Source of the DNA: Modestobacter excelsi | Lineage (GTDB): Bacteria; Actinomycetota; Actinomycetes; Mycobacteriales; Geodermatophilaceae | Length of the DNA stretch: 36,503 nt | Assembly (NCBI RefSeq): GCF_005930495.1 | Contig: NZ_SJEX01000051.1 | Coordinates: 1 to 36,503 of the forward strand | Direction of reading: 5' to 3' | Shown here: piece after piece, positions 1 through 6,571 of the stretch | Layout: every line of letters starts with the position of its first letter | Numbering within the stretch: the stretch's first letter is position 1 | Program-made: the position numbers and the translations under genes | Notes under the pieces: model-generated | Told to the model about the DNA's origin: nothing | What the model saw: only the letters and a program-made list of their open reading frames with translations | The model's database searches: none

Positions 1-2
1 CC

Positions 3-452
3 TCCGAGCCCACCCCCACGGCCTCGACGCCCACCCCGACGCCGTCGCCGACGACCGCGTCCCGTGTGCCGTCGACGTCGCAGAGCGCGCCGTCCACCCC
101 GCCGTCGACGAGCCCGCCCGCGACCTCCGCCGCCCCGGGCGCGGGGTCCGCGGCCGAGGTGCGGCAGGCGATCACCAACTACTACGCCCTGCTGCCGCAG
201 GACGCGCAGAGCGCCTACGACCTCACCGGGCCGACGCTGCGCAGCGCCGAGAACCGCGGCAACTACATCGCGTTCTGGAACCGGTTCAGCTCGGTCACCC
301 TCGGCCCGGTGTCGGCCACCGACGGCTCGCTCACCGCCACCGCGCCGGTCACCTACGTCGAGAACGGCCGCAGGCTGCCCGAGCAGCACACGTTCGTGCT
401 GGTCCGGGGCGAGGACGGGCAGCTGCTCATCGACTCGGACCGCGCGGGCTGA
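3..452 (+). CDS. C-terminal part of a Pro/Ser/Thr-linker extracytoplasmic protein (partial)
   Basis: The reading frame is open from the window edge and ends with TGA at 450-452, so only the last 149 residues are visible. The first ~55 residues are a low-complexity Pro/Ser/Thr linker. A compact ~95-residue domain follows, beginning near the residues AAEVRQAITNYYALLP, with an alternating beta/alpha pattern like an NTF2-like or cystatin-like fold. A long PT-rich linker followed by such a domain is common at the extracellular end of actinobacterial membrane proteins, including Ser/Thr protein kinases. No kinase motif lies inside the window, so the kinase idea is inference. An adjacent hairpin at 468-510 would end its transcript. 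The gene before the window edge would settle the identity. Confidence 0.6.
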   Translation, partial: SEPTPTASTPTPTPSPTTASRVPSTSQSAPSTPPSTSPPATSAAPGAGSAAEVRQAITNYYALLPQDAQSAYDLTGPTLRSAENRGNYIAFWNRFSSVTLGPVSATDGSLTATAPVTYVENGRRLPEQHTFVLVRGEDGQLLIDSDRAG

Positions 453-467
453 CCAATTGCCGAGACG

Positions 468-510
468 ACGACGGCGGCGCCGGATCCTGGGGATCGGGCG
501 CCGCCGTCGT
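468..510. terminator. Bidirectional terminator-like hairpin
   Basis: A perfect 14-bp inverted repeat (ACGACGGCGGCGCC at 468-481, complement at 497-510) encloses a 15-nt loop. It lies 15 bp after the stop of the plus-strand partial gene and just beyond the 3' end of the minus-strand tRNA-Ser, so it could terminate both. There is no T-run, as is usual in high-GC actinobacteria. Confidence 0.7.
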
Positions 511-514
511 GTTG

Positions 515-599
515 CGGTGGCGGTGGGATTTGAACCCACGGAGGCGTGAACCTCACACGCTTTCGAGGCGTGCTCCTTCGGCCGCTCGGACACGCCACC
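515..599 (-). tRNA. tRNA-Ser (anticodon CGA)
   Basis: On the minus strand the acceptor GGTGGCG pairs with CGCCACC. The anticodon stem CACGC/GCGTG encloses the loop CTCGAAA, giving anticodon CGA. The T-arm contains GGTTCAAAT, and a long variable arm marks it as class II (Ser). CCA is not encoded. It starts 10 bp after the tadA stop on the same strand, so it may be co-transcribed with tadA. Confidence 0.95.
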
Positions 600-609
600 G
601 CCGAAGAGA

Positions 610-1068
610 CTACAGGGCCCGCCTGGCGCGGAAGAACGCACGTAGCAGCGCGCCGGACTCCTCGGCCCGGACCCCGGCAACGACCTCCGGCCGGTGGTTC
701 AGCCGCCGGTCCCGGACGACGTCCCACAGCGACCCGGCTGCGCCGGCCTTCGGGTCGTCGGCGCCGTAGACCACCCGGGCCACCCGCGACAGCACGCTGG
801 CGCCGGCGCACATCGTGCACGGCTCGAGGGTGACCACCAGCGACGCGCCGGTCAGCCGCCAGCCGTCGCCGTGCAGGCGTGCCGCCTCGCGCAGCGCCAG
901 CACCTCGGCGTGGGCGGTCGGGTCGCCGCGCTTCTCCCGCTCGTTGGCGGCCTCGGCCAGCACCGCCCCGTCGGGCCCGAGGACGACGGCGCCGATCGGC
1001 GTGTCTCCCCACTCCTGCGCTGCGGCGGCCAGCTCGAGCGCCCGCAGCATCGCCTCGTCGTCGGTCAC
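610..1068 (-). CDS. tadA: tRNA-specific adenosine deaminase TadA
   Basis: 152 residues of the cytidine/deoxycytidylate deaminase fold. The zinc and catalytic motif HAE is followed by PCTMCAGA, the TadA signature. In this family the enzyme converts A34 to inosine in tRNA-Arg(ACG), and that substrate tRNA is encoded at 20526-20598. I chose the GTG at 1068 because AAGGTGA sits at good ribosome-binding distance and the protein then begins VTDDEAM like other TadAs; a GTG at 1077 is also possible. The longer frame back to 1107 reads through the palindromic repeat at 1092-1121 and is rejected. Its usual neighbour, the TadA-associated protein, is displaced to 2814-3338. Confidence 0.93.
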   Translation of the reverse strand: MTDDEAMLRALELAAAAQEWGDTPIGAVVLGPDGAVLAEAANEREKRGDPTAHAEVLALREAARLHGDGWRLTGASLVVTLEPCTMCAGASVLSRVARVVYGADDPKAGAAGSLWDVVRDRRLNHRPEVVAGVRAEESGALLRAFFRARRAL

Positions 1069-1088
1069 CCGGATCACCTTCGCGGACG

Positions 1089-1125
1089 GTCGAGCTCTGC
1101 TCCACATGTGGAGCAGAGCTCAACT
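1089..1125. repeat. Dispersed 30-bp palindrome, copy 1
   Basis: Two 13-bp arms (GAGCTCTGCTCCA and its complement) flank the centre CATG, making a perfect 30-bp palindrome at 1092-1121. Near-complementary flanks extend it to 1089-1124. Copy 2 is at 24144-24173, and the two share the context TC before and AACT after. The element supplies the stop codon of the TetR remnant (TGA at 1122-1120) and lies just upstream of tadA. It resembles a REP-like interspersed element. Confidence 0.85.
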
Positions 1126-1611
1126 CGTCGGACGGGCACCGGCCCGCCCCGGGGATGTCCAGCCCTGCCGGCGCAGCCGGTCGGCGCCGTCGAGGAGCAG
1201 GTCGAGGGCGAACTCGAACTCGAACTGCTCGTCGCAACCCTGGCCGACGGCGGACAGGTCGCCCTCGGTGGCGACCGTGGCGATCTCCAGGACGTGCGGG
1301 AACCGCCGTCCGAACTCGCGCACCATCGCCTCCTGCTCCTCCGGGGTGGGCCCGGGACCGGCCGGGTCCGGCGGCGGCTCGTCGAAGAGCTCCGGGCTGA
1401 ACCCCCAGATGCGGTTGCCCAGCGCGTGCATGACGTGGTGGGTGAGGTCGACCGAGCACCCCCCGGCGCGGAACATGCCGGCGACGGCGTCCATGTGCCC
1501 CAGCACGACCGGCGTCCGATGGGTGGGGGACTCGATCGCCTGCCGCGCCCACCGGTGCCGGAGCACCGCGCGGCGGGCGGAGAGGACGCGTTGCCGGACG
1601 GCGTCGGTCCA
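1120..1611 (-). pseudogene. TetR-family regulator, C-terminal ligand-binding domain only
   Basis: The frame carries a recognisable TetR C-terminal domain, with WTDAVRQR, then a RHRWARQAIES segment, HMDAVAGMFRAGG and a closing DLLLDGADRLRRQG. The N-terminal helix-turn-helix (~50 residues) and the linker are absent. Upstream of about 1611 the frame runs into DUF4386 coding sequence on the other strand. The ORF can start at GTG 1566, but without the DNA-binding domain it cannot be a normal repressor. The domain assignment is by pattern. The reading frame is otherwise undamaged, which suggests a recent deletion. Confidence 0.7.
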
Positions 1612-1622
1612 GGGCCGGTGCC

Positions 1623-2129
1623 GTGCACCCCGTCGTCCAGCGGCACGGTGCGAGCCTCGCGCTGGGCTACGTCTGCGGCCGGCTGCCGGAGGCCGCGGTC
1701 ATCGCCGTCGGCATCATGAGCACGCTGTCGGTGGTCACGCTGCGCCGGGTGCAGGGGGCGGCCGGTCCGGACGACCCGTCACTGGTCGCGGTCACCCGGG
1801 CGCTCGTGGCCCTGCACGACTGGTCGTTCCTGCTCGGGCCCGGCCTGGTCATCGGGGTCAACTCGCTGCTGCTCGCCCTCCTCGTCCACCGCGGGCGGCT
1901 GGTGCCCCGCTGGATCGCCACGGTGGGGCTCATCAGCGGCCCGCTGGTGCTCGCCTCGTCGACCGCGGTGCTGTTCGGCCTCTACGACCAGGTGTCCGCG
2001 CCGGCGGCCCTCGGGGCGCTGCCGGTGACCGTGTGGGAGATGAGCCTGGCGGTCCACCTCATCGTCCGGGGCTTCCGGGCCTCCGCCCCGGCGGCGCCGG
2101 ACACGCCGGCGGCGCTGGTCCCCGCCTGA
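1623..2129 (+). pseudogene. DUF4386 membrane protein lacking its N-terminus
   Basis: The 168 residues match the C-terminal two-thirds of DUF4386 integral membrane proteins: a LALGYV segment, EAAVIAVGIMSTLSVVTLR, HDWSFLLGPG and LVPRWIATVGLISGPL, with about five hydrophobic segments. Family members are usually about 230 residues, so the first transmembrane segments seem to be missing. The candidate GTG at 1623 has no convincing Shine-Dalgarno sequence. It abuts the N-terminally truncated TetR gene head to head, as if one deletion removed the shared promoter and both 5' ends. It might still be translated as a shortened protein. Confidence 0.65.
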
Positions 2130-2139
2130 GCGGCTCGGG

Positions 2140-2781
2140 TCAGGCCAGGTCGAGCCCGGTCAGCTCCGACAGCTCGGCGAGCGCCGCAGCGGGGTCGACG
2201 ACCTTGATCGTGTGCATGCCCAGCGCCCGGGCGGGCTTGAGGTTGATGCCCAGGTCGTCGAGGTAGGCGCAGTCGGCCGCCGCGACCGGGCGGCCGACGG
2301 CCTCGGACAGCCGGCGCAGGGCGAGCTCGTAGATCGCCGGCTCCGGCTTGCGCACCCCCTCGACCGAGGACTCCACGACCGTGTCGAACAACCCGAGCAG
2401 CTCCCCCAGCCGCCCGGTGCGCTCCATCGGCGCGACGTTGTTCGACAGCAGCGCCAGCGGCAGCCCGGCGGCCCGCAACCGCTGGACGGCGGTCATCATC
2501 GCCGGGCGGAGGTCCCCGTGCAGGGCGGCGAGCACCCGGCCGGCGTCCACGGTGAACCCGGCCGCCGCGGCCTCGGCCTCGAACGCGACCCGGAACCCGG
2601 CCTCGTCGAGCTCGCGGCGCTCGTAGCGCGCCCAGGCGTTCGTGTCCGGGTCGGCGCTGTTCAGCCGGCGCACCAGCCCGTCGGGCAGCCCGGACTCGGC
2701 CTCGTAGGCGGCGAAGGCGGTCATCGGGCTCTCGGTGATCACGCCGCCCAGGTCGAAGACGACCGCGGTGACGGTGCTCAT
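2140..2781 (-). CDS. HAD-superfamily hydrolase
   Basis: 213 residues of the HAD subfamily I fold. Motif I is FDLGGVI near residue 10 (the DxGG variant, where the second Asp of DxD is replaced). Motif II is LLSNN, the Lys of motif III lies in RKPEPAIY, and motif IV is YLDDLGIN. This resembles the phosphatase-like HADs related to haloacid dehalogenases and the epoxide hydrolase N-terminal domain; the substrate cannot be told from sequence. The chosen ATG has GGAG nine bases upstream. An alternative ATG at 2814 overlaps the upstream stop as TGATG, so the gene is probably translationally coupled to the TadA-associated gene. It is convergent with the DUF4386 remnant, 10 bp away. Confidence 0.85.
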   Translation of the reverse strand: MSTVTAVVFDLGGVITESPMTAFAAYEAESGLPDGLVRRLNSADPDTNAWARYERRELDEAGFRVAFEAEAAAAGFTVDAGRVLAALHGDLRPAMMTAVQRLRAAGLPLALLSNNVAPMERTGRLGELLGLFDTVVESSVEGVRKPEPAIYELALRRLSEAVGRPVAAADCAYLDDLGINLKPARALGMHTIKVVDPAAALAELSELTGLDLA

Positions 2782-2813
2782 GGGGGTCGACTCCGCGACC
2801 AGCCTGCCGGCCA

Positions 2814-3338
2814 TCACGCCGTCGCCACCGCGAGCAGCTCGGCGGCGAAGCCCAGCCGCTCGGCGATCCGGAGCACCATCTCGTCCGCCCACAGCTCGTC
2901 GGAGTCCAGCAGCCGGGCGAGCTCCTCGGCCGGCATCCCGGCGTCGGCGAACACGTCGAGGTCCCCGCCCGGCCAGCCCTGACCGTCCTCGTCGAACGCG
3001 TCGTCGATGGTCGTGCCGGTCTCCACCGCGATGCCGTACCGCTCGACCACCTCGGCGGCGAGCACCCACTCCTGGAACGTCGCATCGGAGATCAGCGCCC
3101 GCACCATCCCGCCCGGCCCGTGCCGCAGCACGACGAAGTACAGCCGGCTGTCCACCACGACCACGAAGGGGCCCGGCCAGCCGGCGGACCCCGGCGCGCC
3201 CAGGGCGCGCTCCAGCGCGGGCAGCTCGTCGTCGGCGTCGGCGGCCAGCAGCTCGCACTGCCAGCGGTCCTCGAGGCGGCTGACCCGGACGGCAAAGCTC
3301 TGCCGCAACGTGCTGCCGGCATCCGGTGGGGGCGTCAT
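2814..3338 (-). CDS. Putative tRNA adenosine deaminase-associated protein
   Basis: 174 residues, acidic, with the segments SRLEDRWQCELLAADADD, GPFVVVVDSRLYFVVLRHG, ALISDATFQEWVLAAEV and, at the C-terminus, DLDVFADAGMP and SDELWADEMVLRIAERLGF. This matches the actinobacterial family named for its position next to tadA. The biochemical role is unknown. The start ATG is 11 bp from the divergent ATG of the thioesterase at 3350, so both genes must have extremely short or no leaders. Normally tadA follows directly; here a TetR/DUF4386 scar and a HAD gene lie between. Confidence 0.82.
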   Translation of the reverse strand: MTPPPDAGSTLRQSFAVRVSRLEDRWQCELLAADADDELPALERALGAPGSAGWPGPFVVVVDSRLYFVVLRHGPGGMVRALISDATFQEWVLAAEVVERYGIAVETGTTIDDAFDEDGQGWPGGDLDVFADAGMPAEELARLLDSDELWADEMVLRIAERLGFAAELLAVATA

Positions 3339-3349
3339 AGCCTCTGATC

Positions 3350-3793
3350 ATGGCCGACGCCCCGGACGAGGACCGCACGCCCGTCGACCCGGCCCTGTTC
3401 CGGGCCCTGGCCGCGGACCCGCTCGCCGCCCACCTGGGCATCGAGCTGGTCGAGGTCCGGCCCGGCTACGCCCGCGCGACGATGACCGTGGGCCCGCAGC
3501 TGCTCAACACCGTCGGCACCGCGCACGGCGGCGCGACCATGGCGCTGCTCGACGTGGTGCACAGCGCGGTGAGCAACAGCCACGGCACGGTCGCCGTCGC
3601 CCAGGACGTGCACACCGAGTTCCTCTCCGCGGGCCGGCCGGGCGACCAACTCGTCGCCGAGGGCGTGGAGGTGCACCGCTCCGGCCGGACGGCGGTCTAC
3701 CGGATCGACGCGACCACCATCGACGGACGTCGGGTGGCCACCGCCCTGGCCCGGGTGTTCCGGCTGGGCACCCCGTGGGAGACCGGCGCGTGA
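3350..3793 (+). CDS. PaaI-like hotdog-fold thioesterase
   Basis: 147 residues with the hotdog/PaaI layout: HLGIELVEVRPGYARATM, then the signature NTVGTAHGGATMALLDVVHS with the helix that crosses the sheet, and the DVHTEFLSAGRPGDQ strand pair. Family members hydrolyse acyl-CoA thioesters such as phenylacetyl-CoA intermediates in the cytoplasm; the substrate here is not predictable. The last codons overlap the GTG of the prephenate dehydrogenase gene (GTGA at 3790-3793), so the two are co-transcribed. The ATG lies 11 bp from the divergent gene's ATG, which suggests leaderless transcription. Confidence 0.88.
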   Translation: MADAPDEDRTPVDPALFRALAADPLAAHLGIELVEVRPGYARATMTVGPQLLNTVGTAHGGATMALLDVVHSAVSNSHGTVAVAQDVHTEFLSAGRPGDQLVAEGVEVHRSGRTAVYRIDATTIDGRRVATALARVFRLGTPWETGA

Positions 3794-4707
3794 GCGACTT
3801 CCCCGTCCCCACGATGCCCGCGCCGCCGGTGTCGGTGGTCGGCCTCGGTCAGCTCGGGGGCTCGCTGGCCGCCGCCCTCGCCGGCGCCGGCCGGCCGGTC
3901 ACCGGGTGGGACGTCGACCCGGCCGCCCGGGACGCGGCCGAGGACCAGGGCGTGCGGATCAGCCAGGAGCTCACCGGTGTCGTCGTCCTCGCGGTGCCGC
4001 TGCCGGTGATGGGCAGCGCGCTGACCGGGCTGCGGATCGACCCGGGCGCGACCGTCACCGACCTGGGCTCGGTGAAGGTGCCGGTCCTCGCCGAGCTCGG
4101 TGCCGCCCACGGGGACCGGTTCGTCGGAGGTCACCCGATGTGCGGGACGGAACGGTCCGGCCACACCGCCGTGGACCCGGGCCTGTTCACCGGTGCCCGC
4201 TGGGCGCTGTGCCTCGAACCGGGCACCGACCTGCGGCGGTGGCTGCGGGTCGCCGAGATCGCGCTGGCCGTCGGCGCCGAGGTGGTGCCGGTGACCGCGG
4301 CCGAGCACGACGACGCGGTCGCCGCCATCAGCGCCGTCCCGCACCTGCTGGCCGCCGCCCTGGCCGCCGCCGCCGGGCAGGCCGGGCCGCTCGCCCTCTC
4401 CCTCGCCGCCGGCAGCTTCCGGGACGGCACCCGGGTGATCGGCAGCGACCCGGCGTTCGTCACCACCCTGGTCGAGGGCAACGCCGGCCCGACGGCCGCG
4501 GCCCTGGACCGGGTCCGCGCCCAGCTGGCCCGGCCGTGGGCCGACCTGGTCGCCGACGGGCACGCCGTCCGCGCTGCGGCGGTGGGCCGCCGGCCGGTGC
4601 GGGTCCCGCTGGACCGCACGGCCCTCTTGGCGCTCGGCCGCGCCGGCGGTGCGGTGACCCGGCGGCTGGCCGCCTTCGTCGAGGGCTGGGTGCCCGAGGG
4701 CGCCTGA
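3790..4707 (+). CDS. tyrA: Prephenate dehydrogenase
   Basis: 305 residues. The N-terminal Rossmann fold has the NAD(P) motif GLGQLGG near residues 18-24, and the TyrA signature GGHPMCGTE with the following RSG is near residues 113-125. The C-terminal helical dimerisation domain carries EHDDAVAAISAVPHLLA. The enzyme oxidatively decarboxylates prephenate to 4-hydroxyphenylpyruvate in tyrosine synthesis; use of arogenate instead cannot be excluded. The start GTG overlaps the thioesterase stop by 4 nt. No ACT regulatory domain is present, so feedback control, if any, does not come from that module. Confidence 0.9.
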   Translation: MSDFPVPTMPAPPVSVVGLGQLGGSLAAALAGAGRPVTGWDVDPAARDAAEDQGVRISQELTGVVVLAVPLPVMGSALTGLRIDPGATVTDLGSVKVPVLAELGAAHGDRFVGGHPMCGTERSGHTAVDPGLFTGARWALCLEPGTDLRRWLRVAEIALAVGAEVVPVTAAEHDDAVAAISAVPHLLAAALAAAAGQAGPLALSLAAGSFRDGTRVIGSDPAFVTTLVEGNAGPTAAALDRVRAQLARPWADLVADGHAVRAAAVGRRPVRVPLDRTALLALGRAGGAVTRRLAAFVEGWVPEGA

Positions 4708-4773
4708 CCGGCCGCAGGCGCGGAGCCGGGCGGGACAGGGCAAGCTGACACCGACGCACGAGGAGAGGGAGAC

Positions 4774-5007
4774 ATGGACGACAAGGACATCCGCGCGCAG
4801 ATCGAGGCCCTGGTCGAGGAGGAGCACACGCTCCGCAACGCCAGCGAGCACACCGCGGAGCAGCGCGCCCGGCTCCGCCAGATCGAGGAGGACCGCGACC
4901 AGCTGTGGGACCTGCTGCGCCAGCGGGACGCCAAGCGCCAGTACGGCGAGGACCCGGACGAGGCCAAGGCCCGCCCCGAGCCCCAGGTCGAGAACTACCT
5001 CCAGTAG
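4774..5007 (+). CDS. DUF2630 family protein
   Basis: 77 residues, highly charged and predicted to be almost entirely helical or coiled-coil (IEALVEEEHTLRN, RARLRQIEEDRDQLWDLLRQRD). It ends with a PEPQVENYLQ tail typical of DUF2630. The function is unknown. A very strong ribosome-binding site (GGAGAGGGAG) precedes the ATG. The coding sequence stops with TAG at 5005-5007, and the LysR remnant follows in the same reading frame. Confidence 0.9.
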   Translation: MDDKDIRAQIEALVEEEHTLRNASEHTAEQRARLRQIEEDRDQLWDLLRQRDAKRQYGEDPDEAKARPEPQVENYLQ

Positions 5008-5067
5008 CGGCTGGGCCGGCATCGGTCGCTGGTGCCCGGCCTCCAGCAGCGCCAGCTGCCACAGCAG

Positions 5068-5364
5068 CCGGGAGCGGGGGTCGGCCACCGAGCAACCGGT
5101 GCGGAGCTGCACGTCGGCCGCGCGGCGCGGGACGCGGTGGTGGCGGCGGAGCAGCGGACCCTGCTGCAGCTCGTCTCGCTCGGTCGGGCCCTGGTGGTGG
5201 TGCCGGACTCCGCCCGGTCCCAGCTGCACGACGGGCTCGTCGCCGTGCCGGTGGTGGACGCACCCGAGGTCACCACCGTCATCGCGTGGCCGGCGCACAG
5301 CCGGTCCCGGGCCGTCGCCGACCTCGTCCGCACCACGACCCGCCTCCGAGAGAACTTCACCTCC
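5068..5364 (+). pseudogene. LysR-type regulator, C-terminal substrate-binding remnant
   Basis: The translation of this stretch contains [18 protein letters not shown], then [20 protein letters not shown] and a [19 protein letters not shown] ending. This is the pattern of the last ~75 residues of LysR-type effector domains. No N-terminal winged helix or remaining effector domain is present, because DUF2630 ends just before it. The frame also lost its stop and reads into the SDR gene, creating a spurious 469-residue ORF from 5032. I treat it as a relic. Alternatively it could be an N-terminal extension of the SDR, which is unlikely because SDRs of this family begin right before the GGAGFLG motif. 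Confidence 0.6.
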
Positions 5365-5448
5365 GAAGTGGTTGCCGGAAGATCATCACGGGTAGGACCG
5401 CCCAGATCCACGAGCAGGGCGCGTGGGCGGTCGGGACGGGAGCAGGGC

Positions 5449-6441
5449 ATGGCGGTGCAGGGTGCGGTGCGCAGCACGCGCGAGATCGAGCGGGCGGTGG
5501 TGACCGGCGGCGCCGGCTTCCTGGGCTCCCACCTGTGCGAGCAGCTGCTCGACCGCGGCGTCGAGGTCGTCTGCCTGGACAACTTCCTCACCGGCTCGCC
5601 GGAGAACGTGCTGCACCTGATGGAGCACCCGGGCTTCCGGCTGGTCCGCTGCGACGTCACCGACTACGTGCACGTGCCCGGCCCGGTCGACCTGGTGCTG
5701 CACTTCGCGTCCCCGGCGAGCCCGCTGGACTACCTGAGGATGCCGATCGAGACCCTCAAGGTCGGCAGCTTGGGCACGCTGCACACCCTCGGCCTGGCCA
5801 AGGAGAAGGGCGCCCGCTACCTGCTCGCCTCGACCTCGGAGGTCTACGGCGACCCGCTGGAGCACCCGCAGCGCGAGGAGTACTGGGGCAACGTCAACCC
5901 GGTCGGCCCGCGCGGCGTCTACGACGAGGCCAAGCGGTTCAGCGAGGCGCTGACCACCGCGTACCGCACCTCGCAGGGCACCGACACCGCGATCGTCCGG
6001 ATCTTCAACACCTACGGCCCGCGGATGCGCCCCAACGACGGCCGGGCCATCCCCGCCTTCGTCGGCCAGGCGCTCGCCGGCGAGCCGCTGACCGTCGCCG
6101 GGGACGGCTCGCAGACCCGCTCGATCTGCTACGTCGACGACACCGTGCGCGGCATCCTCGCGCTCGCCTTCTCCACCGAGACCGGCCCGATGAACATCGG
6201 CAACCCCGACGAGCTGTCCATGCTCGAGCTGGCCCGCTGGATCGTGGAGCTGACCGGCTCGTCGTCGGAGATCGGCTTCATCGACCTGCCGGTCGACGAC
6301 CCCAAGGTGCGCCGCCCGGACACCACCGCCGCCGAGACGGCGCTGGGCTGGCGCCCGACGGTGACCTCCGAGGAGGGGCTCCGGAACACGGTCGCCTGGT
6401 TCGCCGCCCAGCGCGAGGCGGGCAGCACCCGCGCCAGCTGA
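5449..6441 (+). CDS. UDP-glucuronate decarboxylase-like NAD-dependent SDR
   Basis: 330 residues, an extended short-chain dehydrogenase. The cofactor motif [10 protein letters not shown] is at residues 20-29. [10 protein letters not shown] near residues 127-136, [14 protein letters not shown] (catalytic YxxxK near 158-162) and [13 protein letters not shown] follow. This pattern fits UDP-xylose synthase, which makes UDP-xylose from UDP-glucuronate; other NDP-sugar epimerases/dehydratases share the fold. The ATG at 5449 is chosen because family members start ~20 residues before the glycine motif; AGCAGGG upstream is a weak ribosome-binding site. It may feed sugar nucleotides to the glycosyltransferases at 8224-15954, though it is on the other strand and could alternatively act on NDP-heptose (inference). 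Confidence 0.82.
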   Translation: MAVQGAVRSTREIERAVVTGGAGFLGSHLCEQLLDRGVEVVCLDNFLTGSPENVLHLMEHPGFRLVRCDVTDYVHVPGPVDLVLHFASPASPLDYLRMPIETLKVGSLGTLHTLGLAKEKGARYLLASTSEVYGDPLEHPQREEYWGNVNPVGPRGVYDEAKRFSEALTTAYRTSQGTDTAIVRIFNTYGPRMRPNDGRAIPAFVGQALAGEPLTVAGDGSQTRSICYVDDTVRGILALAFSTETGPMNIGNPDELSMLELARWIVELTGSSSEIGFIDLPVDDPKVRRPDTTAAETALGWRPTVTSEEGLRNTVAWFAAQREAGSTRAS

Positions 6442-6484
6442 GCCGAGGACCCCTGACGCGGGGCGATCACCGCCTCGCAGTGGG

Positions 6485-6490
6485 TAGAGT
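6485..6490 (+). promoter_or_regulatory. Candidate -10 element for the SBP/VWA gene
   Basis: TAGAGT matches the actinobacterial TAnnnT -10 pattern in the 130-bp gap between the SDR and the SBP/VWA gene. No good -35 is visible, and the leader would be about 75 nt. Confidence 0.3.
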
Positions 6491-6571
6491 TCCGGCCGAC
6501 CGATGCCCGGGAAGCCGCGCTCCGGCGCGCCCCTGGCACAGCACAGGGCTCGAACACGACGGAGAAGCCAG

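Noticed and set aside
515-599. tRNA-Ser as an integration (att) site
   Set aside because: No direct copy of its 3' end was seen elsewhere in the window and no integrase gene is near.
1069-1107. Extension of TadA to an ATG at 1107
   Set aside because: The extra residues are encoded by the dispersed palindrome; a ribosome-binding site and family alignment favour 1068.
353-1552. 399-residue minus-strand frame across tRNA-Ser, tadA and the TetR remnant
   Set aside because: It is an Arg/Pro/Gly-rich shadow frame crossing a tRNA gene; the real proteins are in other frames.
5032-6441. A single 469-residue LysR-SDR fusion protein
   Set aside because: The first part is only a regulator tail without DNA-binding domain, and the SDR has its own ATG.
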